Below are positions 1-6,061 of a stretch of 6,891 bases of DNA, piece by piece. Below the pieces are notes generated by a model that did no database searches, had not been told where the DNA came from, and saw only the letters and a program-made list of their open reading frames with translations. The stretch covers positions 1 to 6,891 of the forward strand of contig JAFGTO010000343.1 in assembly GCA_016934095.1 (NCBI GenBank), given 5' to 3'. This stretch comes from Candidatus Glassiibacteriota bacterium. GTDB lineage: Bacteria; Gemmatimonadota; Glassbacteria; GWA2-58-10. Numbering within the stretch: position 1 is the first letter of the stretch; each line of letters begins with the position of its first letter. The translations under genes were made by a program, and so were the position numbers.

Positions 1-1989
1 AAGACGCCCGCGCTCGACAGCTTCGGCCGCGACCTGACCGAGCTGGCCCGCGAGGAGAAGCTCGACCCGACCATCGGCAGGATCAACGAGATCGAGCGGG
101 TAATCGAGATCCTCAGCCGGCGCAAGAAGAACAACCCTGTGCTGATCGGTGAGCCTGGAGTGGGGAAGACGGCGATTGTCGAGGGTCTGGCCCAGCGGAT
201 AGTGCAGGGCAATGTTCCGCCCAGCCTGCGCGACTACCGGGTGCTGGCCCTGGACATGGCGGCGGTCATCGCCGGGACCAAGTACCGCGGACAGTTCGAG
301 GAGCGCCTCAAGGGCGTGATCAACGAGATCCAGAAAAACAAGAGCGTGATCCTCTTCGTCGATGAGTTGCACACCCTGATCGGTGCCGGGGCCGCCGAGG
401 GGGCGATCGATGCCTCCAACATGCTGAAGCCCGCCCTGGCCAGGGGTGAGCTGCAGTGCGTGGGAGCCACCACCCTGAACGAATACCGCAAATACATAGA
501 GAAGGACGGCGCTTTCGAGCGGCGTTTCCAGACCGTGATGGTTGACCCTCCCACAGTGGAGGAAACAATCCAGATTATCGACGGCCTGAAAGCCAGTTAC
601 GAGAAACACCATAAGATCGAGATCAGCAGGGATGCGATGATCGCCGCTTCCAAGCTCAGCGAGCGGTACATCACCGACCGCTTCCTGCCGGACAAGGCGA
701 TAGATGTTCTCGACGAGGCGGCGGCGCGCAAAAGCCTGGCCTCGCAGTCCCCGCCTAAAGAGGTGATCAAGCTCGAACAGGAACTCAAAGAGGTGATCGA
801 GAAAAAGGAAAAAGCGATCAACGCCCAGGAATATGAGACCGCTGCCAAGCTGCGCGATACCGAGCACGAGCTCAGTAACAAGATCGAGGAGCTTACCGAG
901 CGCAGGAACGAGGATGGCGGGTATGATATCACCCTGCAGGAGGAGGACATCGCCTATATCGTCTCGCGGTGGACCGGAATCCCGGTGGTCAGGCTGAGCG
1001 AGAACGAGAGCGCCCGTCTGCTCAAGATGGAGGATGAGCTGCGCAAGCGCCTGGTGGGACAGGATGAGGCGGTGGAGGCGGTCAGCCGCGCGATCCGTCG
1101 CGCCCGGGCCGGCCTGAAAGATCCCAAGAGGCCCATCGGCTCTTTCGTTTTCTCCGGGCCCACCGGCGTGGGGAAAACCGAGCTGGCCCGTGCCCTGGCA
1201 GAGTTTCTTTTCGCCGATGAGCACGCCCTGATCCGGGTCGATATGTCTGAGTACATGGAAAAGTTCTCCGTCTCCCGGCTCCTGGGAGCGCCTCCGGGAT
1301 ACGTGGGCTACGAGGACAGCGGAAGCCTTACCAAGGAAGTCCGCCAGAAACCCTACTCGGTGGTGCTGTTCGATGAAATCGAAAAAGCACACCCGGATGT
1401 TTTCAACATCCTGCTGCAGATACTCGACGACGGTACCCTGACAGACAACTACGGACGGAAGATCAATTTCAAGAACACCGTGATTATCATGACCAGCAAT
1501 ATCGGTGCGCGAGAGATCAAGAGCGGCTCCGTGGGCTTCCACAGCCAGGGAGACATCCATGCGGACTACGACCGTTTCGCCACCAAGATCAAGGAAGAAA
1601 TCAACAAGGTGTTCAACCCCGAATTCATCAACAGGTTGGATGAGATCATCGTCTTCCACCAGTTGTCGCTGGAAGACATCAAGCAGATCGTCGATATCCT
1701 GGTCGCCGAGCTGCGGGTGCGCCTGAGCGAGCGGGAGTTCTCGCTGGAGCTGGACGATACGGCCAAGACTTTCCTGGCCGAAAAAGGCTACAGCCAGGAA
1801 TACGGGGCAAGGCCGCTCAAAAGGGCCATTCAGCGCTACCTGGAAGATACCCTGTCGGAAAAATTCCTCAGCAACGATTTCAAGCGCGGCGACATTATCA
1901 AGGTCAACGCCAAGGATGACAAGCTCGAATTTGCCATGGCCGGCAGCCTGCTGGAAAAAGAAAAAGCGAGTACCTCTAAGAAAAGCTGA
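1..1989 (+). CDS. clpC: ClpC-type AAA+ unfoldase, ATP-binding subunit of Clp protease (5'-truncated)
   Basis: Hexameric cytoplasmic ATPase that unfolds proteins and feeds them to ClpP. The frame is open from base 1, so the start and the N-terminal domain (about 150 residues in relatives of roughly 810) lie outside; 662 residues are visible. In fragment numbering, AAA-1 has Walker A GEPGVGKT at 50-57, a KYRG pore loop at 94-97, Walker B ILFVDE at 117-122 and an arginine-finger region FERRF at 172-176. A short coiled middle region with a UVR-like motif follows at about 261-295. AAA-2 has Walker A GPTGVGKT at 386-393, pore loop GYVG at 433-436, Walker B VVLFDEIE at 454-461, sensor-1 TSN at 498-500 and sensor-2 GARPLKRAI near 602-610. 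The short UVR middle region argues for ClpC rather than ClpB. A VGF tripeptide at 511-513 sits where ClpA/ClpC carry the ClpP-binding loop, so a proteolytic role is likely. All catalytic motifs are intact. Confidence 0.95.
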   Translation, partial: KTPALDSFGRDLTELAREEKLDPTIGRINEIERVIEILSRRKKNNPVLIGEPGVGKTAIVEGLAQRIVQGNVPPSLRDYRVLALDMAAVIAGTKYRGQFEERLKGVINEIQKNKSVILFVDELHTLIGAGAAEGAIDASNMLKPALARGELQCVGATTLNEYRKYIEKDGAFERRFQTVMVDPPTVEETIQIIDGLKASYEKHHKIEISRDAMIAASKLSERYITDRFLPDKAIDVLDEAAARKSLASQSPPKEVIKLEQELKEVIEKKEKAINAQEYETAAKLRDTEHELSNKIEELTERRNEDGGYDITLQEEDIAYIVSRWTGIPVVRLSENESARLLKMEDELRKRLVGQDEAVEAVSRAIRRARAGLKDPKRPIGSFVFSGPTGVGKTELARALAEFLFADEHALIRVDMSEYMEKFSVSRLLGAPPGYVGYEDSGSLTKEVRQKPYSVVLFDEIEKAHPDVFNILLQILDDGTLTDNYGRKINFKNTVIIMTSNIGAREIKSGSVGFHSQGDIHADYDRFATKIKEEINKVFNPEFINRLDEIIVFHQLSLEDIKQIVDILVAELRVRLSEREFSLELDDTAKTFLAEKGYSQEYGARPLKRAIQRYLEDTLSEKFLSNDFKRGDIIKVNAKDDKLEFAMAGSLLEKEKASTSKKS

Positions 1990-2012
1990 GTTGAATTGAA
2001 CCCCCGGGCGCA

Positions 2013-2036
2013 TTCCCCGCAGCAGGCCACGGGGAA
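2013..2036 (+). terminator. Hairpin 24 nt after clpC stop, possible transcription end
   Basis: TTCCCCG (2013-2019) and CGGGGAA (2030-2036) form a perfect 7-bp stem with a 10-nt loop, shortly after the clpC stop codon. There is no T-run directly after it; the nearest is five T at 2068-2072. It is therefore not a textbook intrinsic terminator. It could act as a 3'-end stabilising hairpin, or with Rho. The position is suggestive but the function is inferred. Confidence 0.3.
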
Positions 2037-2091
2037 GCATGCAGTCGCTGCCGGGCGGTAAGGTGGATTTTTCCCCAGCTCTTCATCGATT

Positions 2092-2145
2092 CACTCGAGG
2101 CCCTGATGTTCCGGCTCACCCAGTCCGGAGCCTCAGGGCCGAGTG
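2092..2145 (+). other. Long imperfect stem-loop upstream of bamA
   Basis: CACTC (2092-2096) pairs with GAGTG (2141-2145). After a 2-nt bulge, GGCCCTGA (2099-2106) pairs with TCAGGGCC (2133-2140). Inside, after a 6-nt bulge, GGCTC (2113-2117) pairs with GAGCC (2128-2132) around a 10-nt loop. That gives 18 base pairs in all. No U-tract follows, so a simple terminator is unlikely. Its 3' arm overlaps the TG of the possible extended -10 element next to it. Either a structured RNA element or an operator-like site is possible. Confidence 0.5.
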
Positions 2146-2152
2146 GTAAAAT
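2144..2152 (+). promoter_or_regulatory. Possible extended -10 promoter element for the bamA operon
   Basis: TGG followed by TAAAAT (2147-2152) fits the extended -10 form TGnTATAAT with five of six hexamer matches. There is no recognisable -35 box 16-18 bases upstream (that stretch reads around TCCGGA). Transcription would start near 2159, inside the 18-bp palindrome, and give a leader of about 200 nt. The site is a weak prediction from pattern alone. Confidence 0.25.
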
Positions 2153-2154
2153 TG

Positions 2155-2172
2155 CCGCCCGGTACCGGGCGG
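2155..2172. repeat. 18-bp perfect palindrome
   Basis: CCGCCCGGT (2155-2163) is followed directly by its exact reverse complement ACCGGGCGG (2164-2172). A perfect palindrome without a spacer suits a dimeric DNA-binding protein better than an RNA hairpin. It lies just after the possible -10 element, an operator-like position. It contains one forward and one reverse copy of the octamer CCGGGCGG, which recurs on both sides at 2051-2058 and 2274-2281. Confidence 0.6.
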
Positions 2173-2177
2173 GACCA

Positions 2178-2190
2178 GGTTCCCGGAACC
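2178..2190. repeat. 13-nt inverted repeat GGTTCC-C-GGAACC
   Basis: Two perfect 6-bp arms, 2178-2183 and 2185-2190, surround a single base, 5 bases after the larger palindrome. The second arm, GGAACC, also resembles the -35 element used by many ECF sigma factors. With a TCCATGA stretch at 2208-2214 it would give a spacing of 17. That reading is speculative. Confidence 0.4.
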
Positions 2191-2277
2191 AATGTTATCA
2201 CCATTGATCCATGACCCTTACGAAAGAGCCTTATGGCCGGAAGAGCCGCACACGATATTCTCTTGACCCTTTACCGC

Positions 2278-2295
2278 CCGGCCGTCGCCGGCCGG
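2278..2295 (+). other. GC-only hairpin in bamA leader
   Basis: CCGGCCG (2278-2284) and CGGCCGG (2289-2295) form a 7-bp stem made only of G-C pairs, with a 4-nt loop, 62 bases before the chosen bamA start. If transcribed it would be a stable RNA structure. It supports the view that bases before 2358 are leader rather than coding sequence. Confidence 0.4.
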
Positions 2296-2357
2296 ACCGC
2301 TCCGGAATGCCGCAGGGCCGTTTGCTAATTTCCACGGGAGATAGAAAGATATCCTGC

Positions 2358-4697
2358 ATGAAGCCTTGGAAGATTGGTGTACTGTTTTTTTGTCTGGTTG
2401 GCGTGATTTCGCTAGATCCCCCCGGGTGTGGAGTTTCCCTGCTGTTTTCGCAGGCCGTGGAGCAGAGGGTCGCGGAAGTCGTAGTCGAGGGCAATGAGCG
2501 GGTCGCCAACCAGAGAGTACTCAGCTCCGCCCAGATCAACATCGGTGATGTCTATTCGATTATAATGGTACGTAATGCCTTGATAAGCTTATGGCAGACA
2601 GGACTTTACGAGGATATTGACATCCTTACCGAGCAGACCGCCGGCGGGCTCAGGATAATTATCAGGGTCAAGGAAAATCCGATTATCAGCAAGTTCAGCA
2701 TTACCGGCAGCAAGAAAATCAAGGAAAAGGAGCTGAAAGAAAAAGTGGGGATCAGGGTGGGCGGACTGTACTCCCATTCCAAAGTACAGGAGGCGGAGAA
2801 CAAGGTGGGTGAGCTGTACCGCCAGGAGGGTTATTACAACACGAAAGTCGAAGTCGACACGCTTTATCCCAAGATCCCCGGCCGCATCGAGATCTCTTTC
2901 AAGGTAGATGAAGGCAGTAAGATAAAGATCACCAGGGTCGAGTTCGAGGGCAACGAGCATTTCACGGATAAAAAGCTGAGGGGGGCCGTTTCCACCAAGC
3001 AGAGAAGCTTCCTGAAGTTCTGGCGCCGGGGCGGTTACGACGATGAAAAGTTCCAGAAAGACCTTACCGAGAAGCTGCCCGATTTCTACCGGAAAAACGG
3101 CTTTGTGGCTTTCCAGGTGCTTGGCCATAAAATGGAGTTCAAAGAGAAGAGCCGGCATGTAACCTTGATTATCACCGTGGACGAGGGGAGACGGTATTAC
3201 CTGGGCAGTATCGGGGTTACAGGCAACGCCCATTTCCCTGACGAGCTGATCCTGTCCCAGTTCACGCTCAGGGACTCGGCGGTTTTCAACGAGGAGAAGC
3301 TGGAAGAGAGCATGCAGAAGGTGCGAGAGCTTTACGGCGACGAGGGCTACATCTATCTCCAGGCACAGCCGATGAGGGAGTACCAGGACAGCCTGATCAA
3401 CATCAATCTGATGATCCGGGAGGGCGAACCCGCCACTGTACGCAAGATTATTATCAAGGGTAACGAGAGTACCTTTGAAAAGGTGATACGCCGCCGGATA
3501 GGTATTTATCCCGGAGACCTGTTCCGTCAGCCCCTGGTCAAAATGAGCTACCAGAGCCTGGTGAATTCCGGTTTCTTCGAGCAGGACATCGGGATCGAGC
3601 CCAAACCCGTCTCCGAGGGCGGCGAAGTGGACCTGGTTTTCCGGGTCAAGGAGAAACACACGGGGAGCGCGAATTTCGGCGCGGGTTTCGGCGGAGGCTG
3701 GGGTGTAACCGGCTTTCTCGACCTCACCCAGAGTAACCTCTTCGGCCGGGGCAAGTCGGTCCAGCTGCGTATGGAATTGGGTACGCGGATGACCAATATC
3801 GACCTGAGCTACACGGACCCCTATTTTCTCGACACGCCTGTTTCCCTGGATGTGGGTGTGTTCAACATGCGGCGCCGTTTGCGCAACGATCCTTTTCAGG
3901 ACCGCTACAAGGGTTTTTACTCGCGGTTCGGTTTCCCGATTCCGAATGTCGAATACGCCCGTTTCTATGTCGGTTATTCCCTGCAGTCGATAGACATCAG
4001 CGGAGACAGCACGCTGGTTTACCTGTATACCGGGGCGAATATCAATGACTACCCGCAGACCTCGAGCAAGGTGAGCTTTACAATCGCCCGGGATACCCGT
4101 CTCAACCTGCAGCACCCCCAGAGCGGCACGCGCCACTCGGTGACCAGCGAGTTTTCCGGCGGGCCTTTCGGGGGGAATATCGGCTATCAGAAGTACGAGT
4201 TCGATTCAGCCTGGCACGTGCCGACTCTTTCCAGTAGTTTTGTCCTGGGCCTGAAATGCCGGGGCGGGTTAATCAAGCCTTTCGGAGGTTCCAGGAGCCC
4301 GCTGGTCGATCCGCGGGAGAAATACATCATGGGTGGCACGGGCTACGGACGTGATACGGACATCCACCTGCGGGGCTACGAAGACCGCAGCGTGGGAGTG
4401 GACGGCCGCTATTACTACCGAGGCAGCACTTTTTTCATGTTAACTGCCGAGGAGGAGATCAAGTTTGCGGATCAGGTCTACGGGGTAGTGTTTCTCGAAG
4501 CCGGTAATGTCTGGAACGAGCTGGTGGATGTGAACCTCTCGAAGCTCCGCCGGAGTGCAGGTTTCGGGGTCCGCCTGGAAACTCCGATGGGCCCTATCGG
4601 CTTGGAGCTCGGCTACGGTTTCGATCAGACAGACGCCTATGGACGTCCAACCAAGGGGAAATGGGTGCCGCATTTCCGTTTCGGTCGTTTTTATTGA
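2358..4697 (+). CDS. bamA: Outer membrane protein assembly factor BamA
   Basis: Core of the BAM complex, which folds and inserts beta-barrel proteins into the outer membrane. The protein is 779 residues from this start (E. coli BamA is 810). A signal peptide is visible: MKPWK, a hydrophobic core at about 6-19, then an unusually long tail with likely cleavage after SQA near residue 33. Five POTRA domains follow at roughly 38-107, 110-187, 191-276, 282-353 and 361-429; four carry the turn EGN, TGN or KGN and the second has TGS. The barrel spans about 436-779. It includes LRGYEDRSVG at about 671-680, equivalent to the conserved VRGF motif of loop 6, and ends HFRFGRFY as a beta-signal. An in-frame ATG at 2211 would add 49 Arg/Pro-rich residues before the signal peptide, so I chose 2358, although its Shine-Dalgarno is weak (AGAAAG at 2343-2348; GGGAG at 2336-2340 is too far). 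It is followed after 94 bases by its chaperone genes. Confidence 0.95.
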   Translation: MKPWKIGVLFFCLVGVISLDPPGCGVSLLFSQAVEQRVAEVVVEGNERVANQRVLSSAQINIGDVYSIIMVRNALISLWQTGLYEDIDILTEQTAGGLRIIIRVKENPIISKFSITGSKKIKEKELKEKVGIRVGGLYSHSKVQEAENKVGELYRQEGYYNTKVEVDTLYPKIPGRIEISFKVDEGSKIKITRVEFEGNEHFTDKKLRGAVSTKQRSFLKFWRRGGYDDEKFQKDLTEKLPDFYRKNGFVAFQVLGHKMEFKEKSRHVTLIITVDEGRRYYLGSIGVTGNAHFPDELILSQFTLRDSAVFNEEKLEESMQKVRELYGDEGYIYLQAQPMREYQDSLININLMIREGEPATVRKIIIKGNESTFEKVIRRRIGIYPGDLFRQPLVKMSYQSLVNSGFFEQDIGIEPKPVSEGGEVDLVFRVKEKHTGSANFGAGFGGGWGVTGFLDLTQSNLFGRGKSVQLRMELGTRMTNIDLSYTDPYFLDTPVSLDVGVFNMRRRLRNDPFQDRYKGFYSRFGFPIPNVEYARFYVGYSLQSIDISGDSTLVYLYTGANINDYPQTSSKVSFTIARDTRLNLQHPQSGTRHSVTSEFSGGPFGGNIGYQKYEFDSAWHVPTLSSSFVLGLKCRGGLIKPFGGSRSPLVDPREKYIMGGTGYGRDTDIHLRGYEDRSVGVDGRYYYRGSTFFMLTAEEEIKFADQVYGVVFLEAGNVWNELVDVNLSKLRRSAGFGVRLETPMGPIGLELGYGFDQTDAYGRPTKGKWVPHFRFGRFY

Positions 4698-4791
4698 TTC
4701 ACGGCAGGAATATCGGCAAATTAATAACTGGCTAATCCGTCAATCTGTTTAAGAGGCTTTTCAACACTTTTTCAACCACGGAGGTAGAATT
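4698..4791. other. Spacer between bamA and first ompH
   Basis: AT-rich 94-base gap with no terminator-like hairpin and no convincing promoter, so transcription probably continues from bamA. It contains two copies of TTTTCAAC (4758-4765 and 4769-4776), 11 bases apart, just before the Shine-Dalgarno site of the next gene. Confidence 0.5.
4780..4785 (+). promoter_or_regulatory. Strong Shine-Dalgarno fixing a TTG start
   Basis: GGAGGT lies 6 bases before TTG at 4792. This near-perfect site decides the start: the TTG is followed at once by a clean signal peptide, and no in-frame ATG fits. Confidence 0.85.
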
Positions 4792-5346
4792 TTGCGAATC
4801 CTGAAAATTACTTTGGCCGCAATCCTGGCGATTGCAGCAGCAGCTTTGGGCCAGGAACTTAAGATCGGTTATGTCCAGGTGGAACCGTTGATGGAAAATT
4901 TCCCGGAACACGAGGATGCGAGCAAGACCTACGAAAAAGAGATTGCCAGCTGGGAAAGTCAGTTGAAGCAGTACCAGGAGGAAGTGGCCGCCATGGAAGA
5001 GGAGTACCAGCAGCGGGCCATGCTTTACAGTCCTGAAAAGAAGAGAGAGAAACAGGAGACGATCCTCGCCAAGCGTCAAGAAGCGGTGAAATTCTACCAG
5101 GACATTTTCGGCCCCCAGGGCAAAGCGGAACAGCGTAAGATCGAGCTGCTTACCCCGATTTATGAAAAGGTTAACCGGGCTATCGAGATCCTGGGCGAGC
5201 GCGACGGTTATACGATGATTTTCAACGCCCAGGGTCTGTTGTATGCCAAGGAAGAGCTGGATCTGACCGAAGAGGTCTTGAAAGTTCTCAAGGCGGGCGT
5301 GGACACGTCACCTTCCGGCGGAACCAGAAGGAGTCCCGGAAGGTAA
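4792..5346 (+). CDS. ompH: OmpH/Skp-family periplasmic chaperone, first copy
   Basis: Skp-family proteins are trimeric periplasmic holdases that bind unfolded outer-membrane proteins with coiled-coil tentacles and hand them to BamA. This one has 184 residues, near the family's usual 160-190. The start is TTG. A signal peptide at 1-20 (MRILK, then an Ala/Ile/Leu-rich core) is probably cleaved after ALG. The mature protein opens with LKIGYVQVEPLMENFPE, the typical first beta-strand and helix start. A long charged coiled coil covers about 42-135, and YTMIFNAQGLLYAKEELDLTEEVLKVL (in pieces, about 140-167) closes the trimerisation domain. The last residues, from about 170, are a Ser/Gly/Arg tail. 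By hand count the mature chain has about 31 acidic and 24 basic residues, unlike the basic E. coli Skp. The next gene is a paralogue 24 bases on. Confidence 0.9.
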   Translation: MRILKITLAAILAIAAAALGQELKIGYVQVEPLMENFPEHEDASKTYEKEIASWESQLKQYQEEVAAMEEEYQQRAMLYSPEKKREKQETILAKRQEAVKFYQDIFGPQGKAEQRKIELLTPIYEKVNRAIEILGERDGYTMIFNAQGLLYAKEELDLTEEVLKVLKAGVDTSPSGGTRRSPGR

Positions 5347-5370
5347 AAAACGGCAAAAAAAGCTTTCCAT

Positions 5371-6045
5371 ATGAGACATATTTTAGTATTTTGTTTAGTT
5401 ATAATTATCTCTCCCGTTCTGGCTCAGCAGCCCAAGTTCGGATTTGTCGAGGACAAACTGATCCTTGAGAAGCTGTCGGCGGTCAAGGAGGTCCAGCGAA
5501 TCCTCGACCAGGAAACAGCTATCTGGGAGAAAGATTTCAACGCCCGGCAGAGTCAGCTCAGGGTTTACCTGGATTCTGTCAAAGCTGTCGAAACCGCACT
5601 GGCAGCAGCCCGTCAGGCAGCGGAGAGCGCGGGAGCGGAACCTGCGGCAGCGCAGAAGCCGCAGCCGGTGGAGCGGGATTCATCCTCGGTGCCCGCGGAC
5701 TCCGCCTCCGCTGCCGATTCGACGGCAGTTAAGCCTGCCGCCGTGGACACAGTCTTCCTGCTCAGCCAAATGGAAAGACTCGAGGCGAGGCTGGAGCGGG
5801 AAAAGAAAGAGACGGTGGCGCTATACCATAAGATCTACGGTAAGGACGGAATACTGGAGCGGCGCAACGCGGAGCTCAGCCAGTCAATCCTGGAAAGAGT
5901 CCATCAGGCGGTGGTCGAGACCAGTGAGCGTGAGGGGATGGAGATGATTTTCGACTCGGGGATCCTGCTATATATAGATCAGGAGTTGAACCTTACCGAT
6001 CAGGTGATGGAAGCGCTGGGAATAGGGGAACAGCGATTACGTTAA
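5371..6045 (+). CDS. OmpH/Skp-family periplasmic chaperone, second copy with low-complexity insertion
   Basis: Second Skp-like protein, 224 residues, about 40 longer than its neighbour. The signal peptide is 1-18 (MRHILVFCLVIIISPVLA), cleaved before QQ. The mature start PKFGFVEDKLILEKL and the C-terminal GMEMIFDSGILLYIDQELNLTDQVM (in pieces, about 189-213) match the same fold as the first copy. The coiled coil is split: helix one runs about 36-82, helix two about 127-185. Between them, at about 83-126, is an Ala/Pro/Ser/Asp-rich stretch with no predicted structure, placed where the tentacle tip turns. There is no good Shine-Dalgarno just before the ATG; GGAAGG at 5338-5343 overlaps the end of the first ompH but is 27 bases away. 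Translation may therefore depend on coupling to the upstream gene. The second copy may serve different clients, but this is inference. Confidence 0.85.
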   Translation: MRHILVFCLVIIISPVLAQQPKFGFVEDKLILEKLSAVKEVQRILDQETAIWEKDFNARQSQLRVYLDSVKAVETALAAARQAAESAGAEPAAAQKPQPVERDSSSVPADSASAADSTAVKPAAVDTVFLLSQMERLEARLEREKKETVALYHKIYGKDGILERRNAELSQSILERVHQAVVETSEREGMEMIFDSGILLYIDQELNLTDQVMEALGIGEQRLR

Positions 6046-6050
6046 CGATC

Positions 6051-6055
6051 AGGAG
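6051..6055 (+). promoter_or_regulatory. Shine-Dalgarno for the lpxD TTG start
   Basis: AGGAG lies 6 bases before TTG at 6062, right after the stop codon of the second ompH (6043-6045). It sets the lpxD start where the N-terminal homology begins. Confidence 0.8.
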
Positions 6056-6061
6056 CAAAAG

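Larger units (their letters stand above)
1990..2357. other. Gene-free, hairpin-rich region between clpC and bamA
   Basis: This 368-base stretch holds no convincing gene. The only forward frame is an upstream extension of bamA, from an ATG at 2211, rich in Arg and Pro and unlike a secreted-protein N-terminus. The region holds at least five inverted repeats (listed separately) and four exact copies of CCGGGCGG. It most likely contains the end of the clpC transcript and the promoter plus 5' leader of the bamA operon. I could not match it to a known riboswitch, tRNA or small-RNA family by eye. Confidence 0.7.

Noticed and set aside
139..141. GTG as the start of the Clp ATPase
   Set aside because: The frame is open to base 1 and the upstream codons encode the conserved ClpC segment leading to Walker A, so the gene continues beyond the window.
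1..1989. Assignment as ClpB disaggregase
   Set aside because: The middle region is short with a UVR-like motif, and a VGF loop is present in AAA-2; ClpB has a long coiled M-domain and no ClpP loop.
2068..2072. T-run as the tail of an intrinsic terminator for clpC
   Set aside because: It lies over 30 bases after the hairpin at 2013-2036 and no stem ends next to it.
2211..2357. N-terminal extension of BamA from ATG at 2211
   Set aside because: The 49 added residues are Arg/Pro-rich, precede a proper signal peptide and overlap stable hairpins.
2321..2357. Sigma-70 promoter TTGCTA with AAAGAT just before bamA
   Set aside because: The -10 match is poor and transcription would start almost at the start codon.
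2424..2435. Lipobox at the Cys of PPGCG in the BamA leader
   Set aside because: Residues before the Cys (DPPG) do not fit L-[AS]-[GA]-C, and BamA is not a lipoprotein.
2589..4136. A 515-codon open frame on the minus strand across bamA
   Set aside because: It mirrors the codon bias of the clearly real bamA on the plus strand and its product shows no recognisable domain or signal.
5465..5947. A 160-codon plus-strand frame inside the second ompH
   Set aside because: The product is Arg/Ser/Trp-rich noise from an alternative frame of a real gene.
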